From: Bacteroidota bacterium
GTDB lineage: Bacteria; Bacteroidota; Ignavibacteria; Kryptoniales; JAKASW01
Assembly (NCBI GenBank): GCA_021794075.1
Contig: JAJYRM010000038.1
Location: forward strand, 1-35,516
DNA length: 35,516 nucleotides
Reading direction: 5' to 3'
The notes under the pieces were generated by a model. It was not told the origin of the DNA. It did no database searches and was given only the letters and a program-made list of their open reading frames with translations. Shown here in pieces: positions 32,625 to 35,516 of this stretch. The position numbers and the translations under genes are program-made. Position 1 is the stretch's first letter. Each line of letters begins with the position of its first letter.

Positions 32625-35219
32625 ATGAAACACGTTGTCACATTGCTGATGCTGCTGGCGGTAAGCTCAATTGCATCGGCTCAGCTCGTGAAGGAAGACT
32701 TCGATTACACGGCGGGGGATTCCTTGCGCGCTCACGGCTGGCTGCTTTCTTTGACTTCCACTGTGAATACTGTCAAAGTCACTAGTCCTGGGTTGACCTT
32801 CACTGGCTACTCATCGTCAGGCGTGGGAAACGCGACTACACTTGCAACAACAGGAGAGGATGTCTACAAGAAGTTTTCAGCGCAGACTTCTGGTTCGGCT
32901 TACATGTCCTTCATGGTGAATGTAACAAGTGCTCAATCCACAGGGGATTACGTCATCGGCCTGTCCCCTTCAACAGCACAAACCAATTACTATGCGAGGT
33001 TATTCATAAAATCCAACGGTTCGGGTTTCCTGTTCGGCATCAGCAAATCCAGCGAGTCCGCCACTTACGGCTCAACTGTCTATTCGTTGAATACGACCTA
33101 TCTGGTTGTGGTCAAATACACCTTCGCTGCGGGCGCAATGAACGATCCGGTGAGTGTATACGTGTTGACAAGCGGTGCCAGTTTGGCTTCGGAACCAACT
33201 ACTGCTGAGATCTACAATTACGTCGATGCAACGAAGGGAGACGCCTCAAATCTTGGCATAGTTACGTTGCGGCAGGGCACGGCAAGCTCCGCACCTACCC
33301 TTGTTGTAGATGGTTTAAGGATAGCATCTTCTTGGCAAAACAGCGTCGGTGGAGTTGACGTGCCGGACGCTAGGTTTTCCGCCGGTGTGCTCAATTTCGG
33401 GAATGTTTATGTCGGCAGCAGCAAGACCGATTCAATAACTGTCGGTAACGGCGGATATGCAACTCTTAATATTTCCTCCACTACAGCGAGCGCCTCCATG
33501 TTCGTGGTCAGCCCTGCAAGCGCGTCGATACCCGCTCAGGATTCGATGAAGTTTGCCGTGAAGTATACTCCGACGGTGGCGCATTCCGATTCTGAAAATA
33601 TAGCCTTTATGAGTAATGCAGCTTCTTCGCCGGATACCGTCATAGTAAAAGGTGTCGCTAAGGTTCCGGGTTTTTCTGCCTTGCCGAAATCACTCGACTT
33701 CGGAAACGTCTGGGCAGACTCGACAGTCACCGACACTCTCTTTGTCACGAACAAGAGCACAACCGACAATCTCGTTATCGATTCGATAAAGAGTTCAGAC
33801 ACGCTTTTCACGATCTCTAAGACCAACGCCAACATAAGCGTGTCTGCCAGCGACACATTCCTGGTGAGTTTCAAACCTGATTCGAAAGGATCGAAATCGG
33901 CTTCAGTAGTATTCTTCCACGATTCGCCGGCAGTAGGTGATACGGTGAGTGTTAGCGGGAATTGCATTACCCACGAGCCGGGCTTCATGGCAATGCCCGA
34001 CACGCTCGATTTCCATAATGTGCTCGTCGGCAAATCGGTGACCGACACGATCATTGTGAAGAACGACGGCTACGATTCGCTGTTCATAACATCTATCGTT
34101 TCCAGCAGTGACAAATTTGTTGTCACTCCGGCATCGGCAAGGCTGGACAGCATGGCGACACAAAAATTCGCGATCACGTTTACCCCGTCGGTGGTCGGAC
34201 CAGTTTATGCTGCCATTGCTTTTGCCAACAACACGAATGAGGCCCACGACACTGTCTGGGTCACCGGCACCGGCGCGAGCGTCATCAGCATTGCCGACGC
34301 GAGGAAAGACGCGGACACCGATTTCAAGCCTGATAACCTGAAAGACACACTGTTCGTCGCCGGCGTCATCACAAGCCTCAATTTCCAGGCAGCGCCTAAG
34401 ACCGGTTACTTCATGCAGGATGCTTCTGCGGGGATAAATCTTTTCTCATACGACTCGACTCCCTCCCCCCTCGCCATCGGAGACTCGGTCTTTGTCGTTG
34501 GAACGATCGAACAGTTCCGCGGCCTGACTGAAATCACGCCGCTGAAGATGGACACGGCCAATATCAAGATCCTGAAACACAATGCGGTCGTGCCGAAACC
34601 CAAGGTCATTACTGTTTCCGAGTTCAACACGGATCCCGAGAAGTATGAGGGATCTCTCATTGAGATCGACTCGCTTTACTTTTTATCCGGGTCTTGGCCG
34701 GATGAGGGAAACAACGGCTACCCATACTACAAGGCGAAAAACGGGACTGACAGCGTCCTAGTGTTTATCAACCAGTATACACAATTAGACGGGACGACAC
34801 AGCCGAAGGATCCGGTCAACTTCACAGGAGTAGTCAGCCAGTATACGTCATCCTCTTCCGTTTACAACGACGGATATGAGCTCATGCCTCGCGACACGAG
34901 CGACATAAAATATGATAAACCTAGTGCTATTACCGGCCCCACTGGTACGATTCCGAAGGAATTCTACCTGAGCCAGAATTACCCGAACCCATTCAACCCG
35001 ACAACCGCGATCGATTTCGGCTTGCCGAAAGAAACGCAGGTAAGGGTCGTTGTCTACAATATCCTTGGCCAGCGCGTCGCGACTCTCATCGACGGTGTGC
35101 TGAAAGCCGGAAATCATAGGATCAATTTCAACGCGGGCAGACTCTCGTCCGGCGTGTATTTCTATGTAATGCAAACCGGAGAAAAGATGTTCAAGCAAAA
35201 AATGTTGCTCATGAAATAA
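32625..35219 (+). CDS. T9SS-exported protein with Hydin-like repeats and OB-fold
   Basis: The 864-residue product has a signal peptide (1-20, IASAQ), a jelly-roll-like N-terminal domain (about 22-245), and three ASPM/SPD-2/Hydin-type immunoglobulin-like repeats of about 100 residues each (about 250-347, 349-450, 453-550). Each repeat begins L(N/D)FGNV or LDFHNV and contains KYTP, SFKP or TFTP. An OB-fold region (about 555-765) and a C-terminal T9SS sorting domain (about 778-864, SQNYPNPFNPTTAI to KQKMLLMK) follow. The OB region is a clear paralogue of that in the PLD protein next door: FMQDASAGINLFSY matches FLQDATAGVNMFSY. A surface adhesin or structural partner is likely. AAAGGAG lies 8 bases before the ATG. 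Confidence 0.88.
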   Translation: MKHVVTLLMLLAVSSIASAQLVKEDFDYTAGDSLRAHGWLLSLTSTVNTVKVTSPGLTFTGYSSSGVGNATTLATTGEDVYKKFSAQTSGSAYMSFMVNVTSAQSTGDYVIGLSPSTAQTNYYARLFIKSNGSGFLFGISKSSESATYGSTVYSLNTTYLVVVKYTFAAGAMNDPVSVYVLTSGASLASEPTTAEIYNYVDATKGDASNLGIVTLRQGTASSAPTLVVDGLRIASSWQNSVGGVDVPDARFSAGVLNFGNVYVGSSKTDSITVGNGGYATLNISSTTASASMFVVSPASASIPAQDSMKFAVKYTPTVAHSDSENIAFMSNAASSPDTVIVKGVAKVPGFSALPKSLDFGNVWADSTVTDTLFVTNKSTTDNLVIDSIKSSDTLFTISKTNANISVSASDTFLVSFKPDSKGSKSASVVFFHDSPAVGDTVSVSGNCITHEPGFMAMPDTLDFHNVLVGKSVTDTIIVKNDGYDSLFITSIVSSSDKFVVTPASARLDSMATQKFAITFTPSVVGPVYAAIAFANNTNEAHDTVWVTGTGASVISIADARKDADTDFKPDNLKDTLFVAGVITSLNFQAAPKTGYFMQDASAGINLFSYDSTPSPLAIGDSVFVVGTIEQFRGLTEITPLKMDTANIKILKHNAVVPKPKVITVSEFNTDPEKYEGSLIEIDSLYFLSGSWPDEGNNGYPYYKAKNGTDSVLVFINQYTQLDGTTQPKDPVNFTGVVSQYTSSSSVYNDGYELMPRDTSDIKYDKPSAITGPTGTIPKEFYLSQNYPNPFNPTTAIDFGLPKETQVRVVVYNILGQRVATLIDGVLKAGNHRINFNAGRLSSGVYFYVMQTGEKMFKQKMLLMK

Positions 35220-35264
35220 ATCCTTGTCCCGCGTTTGAACGCGAGGCAAGCGATGGGCATGCGG

Positions 35265-35293
35265 CGGGAGGCATCGGCCTCCCGTTTTTTTTT
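35265..35293 (+). terminator. Intrinsic terminator
   Basis: CGGGAGGC (35265-35272), loop ATCG, GCCTCCCG (35277-35284), then nine T. The 8-bp stem is perfect. It ends transcription about 50 bases after the 32625-35219 gene. Confidence 0.9.
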
Positions 35294-35335
35294 GAGGGGT
35301 CGGACGAGTCCGAGACAATTTCTAATTGATAGTTC

Positions 35336-35383
35336 TTACGCAACCGGCTATGTTTACGCAACCGTCGGAATACCGTAATTCCG
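35336..35383 (+). promoter_or_regulatory. Direct repeat and inverted repeat before the last gene
   Basis: TTACGCAACCG occurs exactly at 35336-35346 and 35354-35364, with starts 18 bases apart. CGGAAT (35366-35371) and ATTCCG (35378-35383) form an inverted pair right after. Together they look like regulator sites upstream of the gene that starts at 35426. Confidence 0.4.
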
Positions 35384-35425
35384 AAATTCTGACCAATCTT
35401 AATCATGTGAAAAGGAGTAGAACAA

Positions 35426-35516
35426 ATGAAACCGACCTTAAGGAAACTAATCATAGCTGCCAGCGTGCTCGTGGCGCTTTCGATCTCCCTCATGCTATTC
35501 ATGCCGGGCAGGTCGA
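35426..35516 (+). CDS. 5' end of an exported or membrane protein (truncated by window edge)
   Basis: Only the first 30 residues are present. MKPTLRKLIIAASVLVALSI and the following hydrophobic residues look like a signal peptide or signal anchor. AAAGGAG lies 8-9 bases before the ATG and a strong terminator separates it from the previous gene, so it begins its own transcript. Nothing can be said about the mature protein. Confidence 0.7.
   Translation, partial: MKPTLRKLIIAASVLVALSISLMLFMPGRS

Overview
The window reads as chromosomal DNA of a free-living FCB-group bacterium, most likely in the Ignavibacteria/Chlorobi/Kapabacteria part of Bacteroidota. The evidence is three large exported proteins ending in type IX secretion (T9SS) sorting domains of the NYPNPFNPTT type, many lipoproteins with short Gly/Ser-Cys lipoboxes, moderate GC (a little over 50 % by eye), and Shine-Dalgarno boxes of the AGGAG type before many genes. 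The taxonomic placement is inference. No rRNA, tRNA, CRISPR array, integrase or intact transposase was seen.

Layout. 1-1907: a nested palindromic element, a helical protein of unknown function (minus strand), then about 1 kb without a convincing gene but holding a degenerate 21-bp tandem array and a REP-like palindrome. 1908-6342: a secreted metzincin-like zinc protease, a lipoprotein, a decayed C-terminal copy of the same protease, a MITE-like element and a DUF3788 gene whose start codon appears lost. 6343-9967: a four-PAS/PP2C phosphatase, RNase HI and a beta-barrel protein. 10115-13816: lipoproteins, a stand-alone oxygen-binding diiron (ODP) protein, a DinB-like protein and a nitrobindin-like haem protein. 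13971-17640 (all minus strand): a polytopic membrane protein with a NicO-like metal motif, a DsrE-like protein, an acyl-ACP desaturase, and a winged-helix protein paired with a peroxiredoxin. 18108-22630: cupin, MFS transporter, SDR-type epimerase, membrane protein and a second PP2C phosphatase. 22736-26502: an aquaporin and a secreted GH3 glycosidase. 26503-35516: T9SS cargo, including a PLD-fold protein with a lamin-tail domain and an OB-fold, a neighbour sharing the same OB-fold, and the start of one more exported protein at the right edge.

How the parts fit. Several genes point to life with oxygen and nitrosative/oxidative stress (diiron ODP protein, nitrobindin-like protein, peroxiredoxin, O2-dependent acyl-ACP desaturase). 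Others point to breakdown of external polymers (GH3, metalloprotease, secreted PLD protein). The two SpoIIE-type phosphatases suggest partner-switch signalling, but no anti-sigma kinase or STAS protein lies in the window. The points most worth checking are the 21-bp array, a leader shared by a T9SS gene and what looks like the dead 5' end of a relative, the secreted LTD-OB-PLD protein, and the A-B-A-B duplication of PAS domains.
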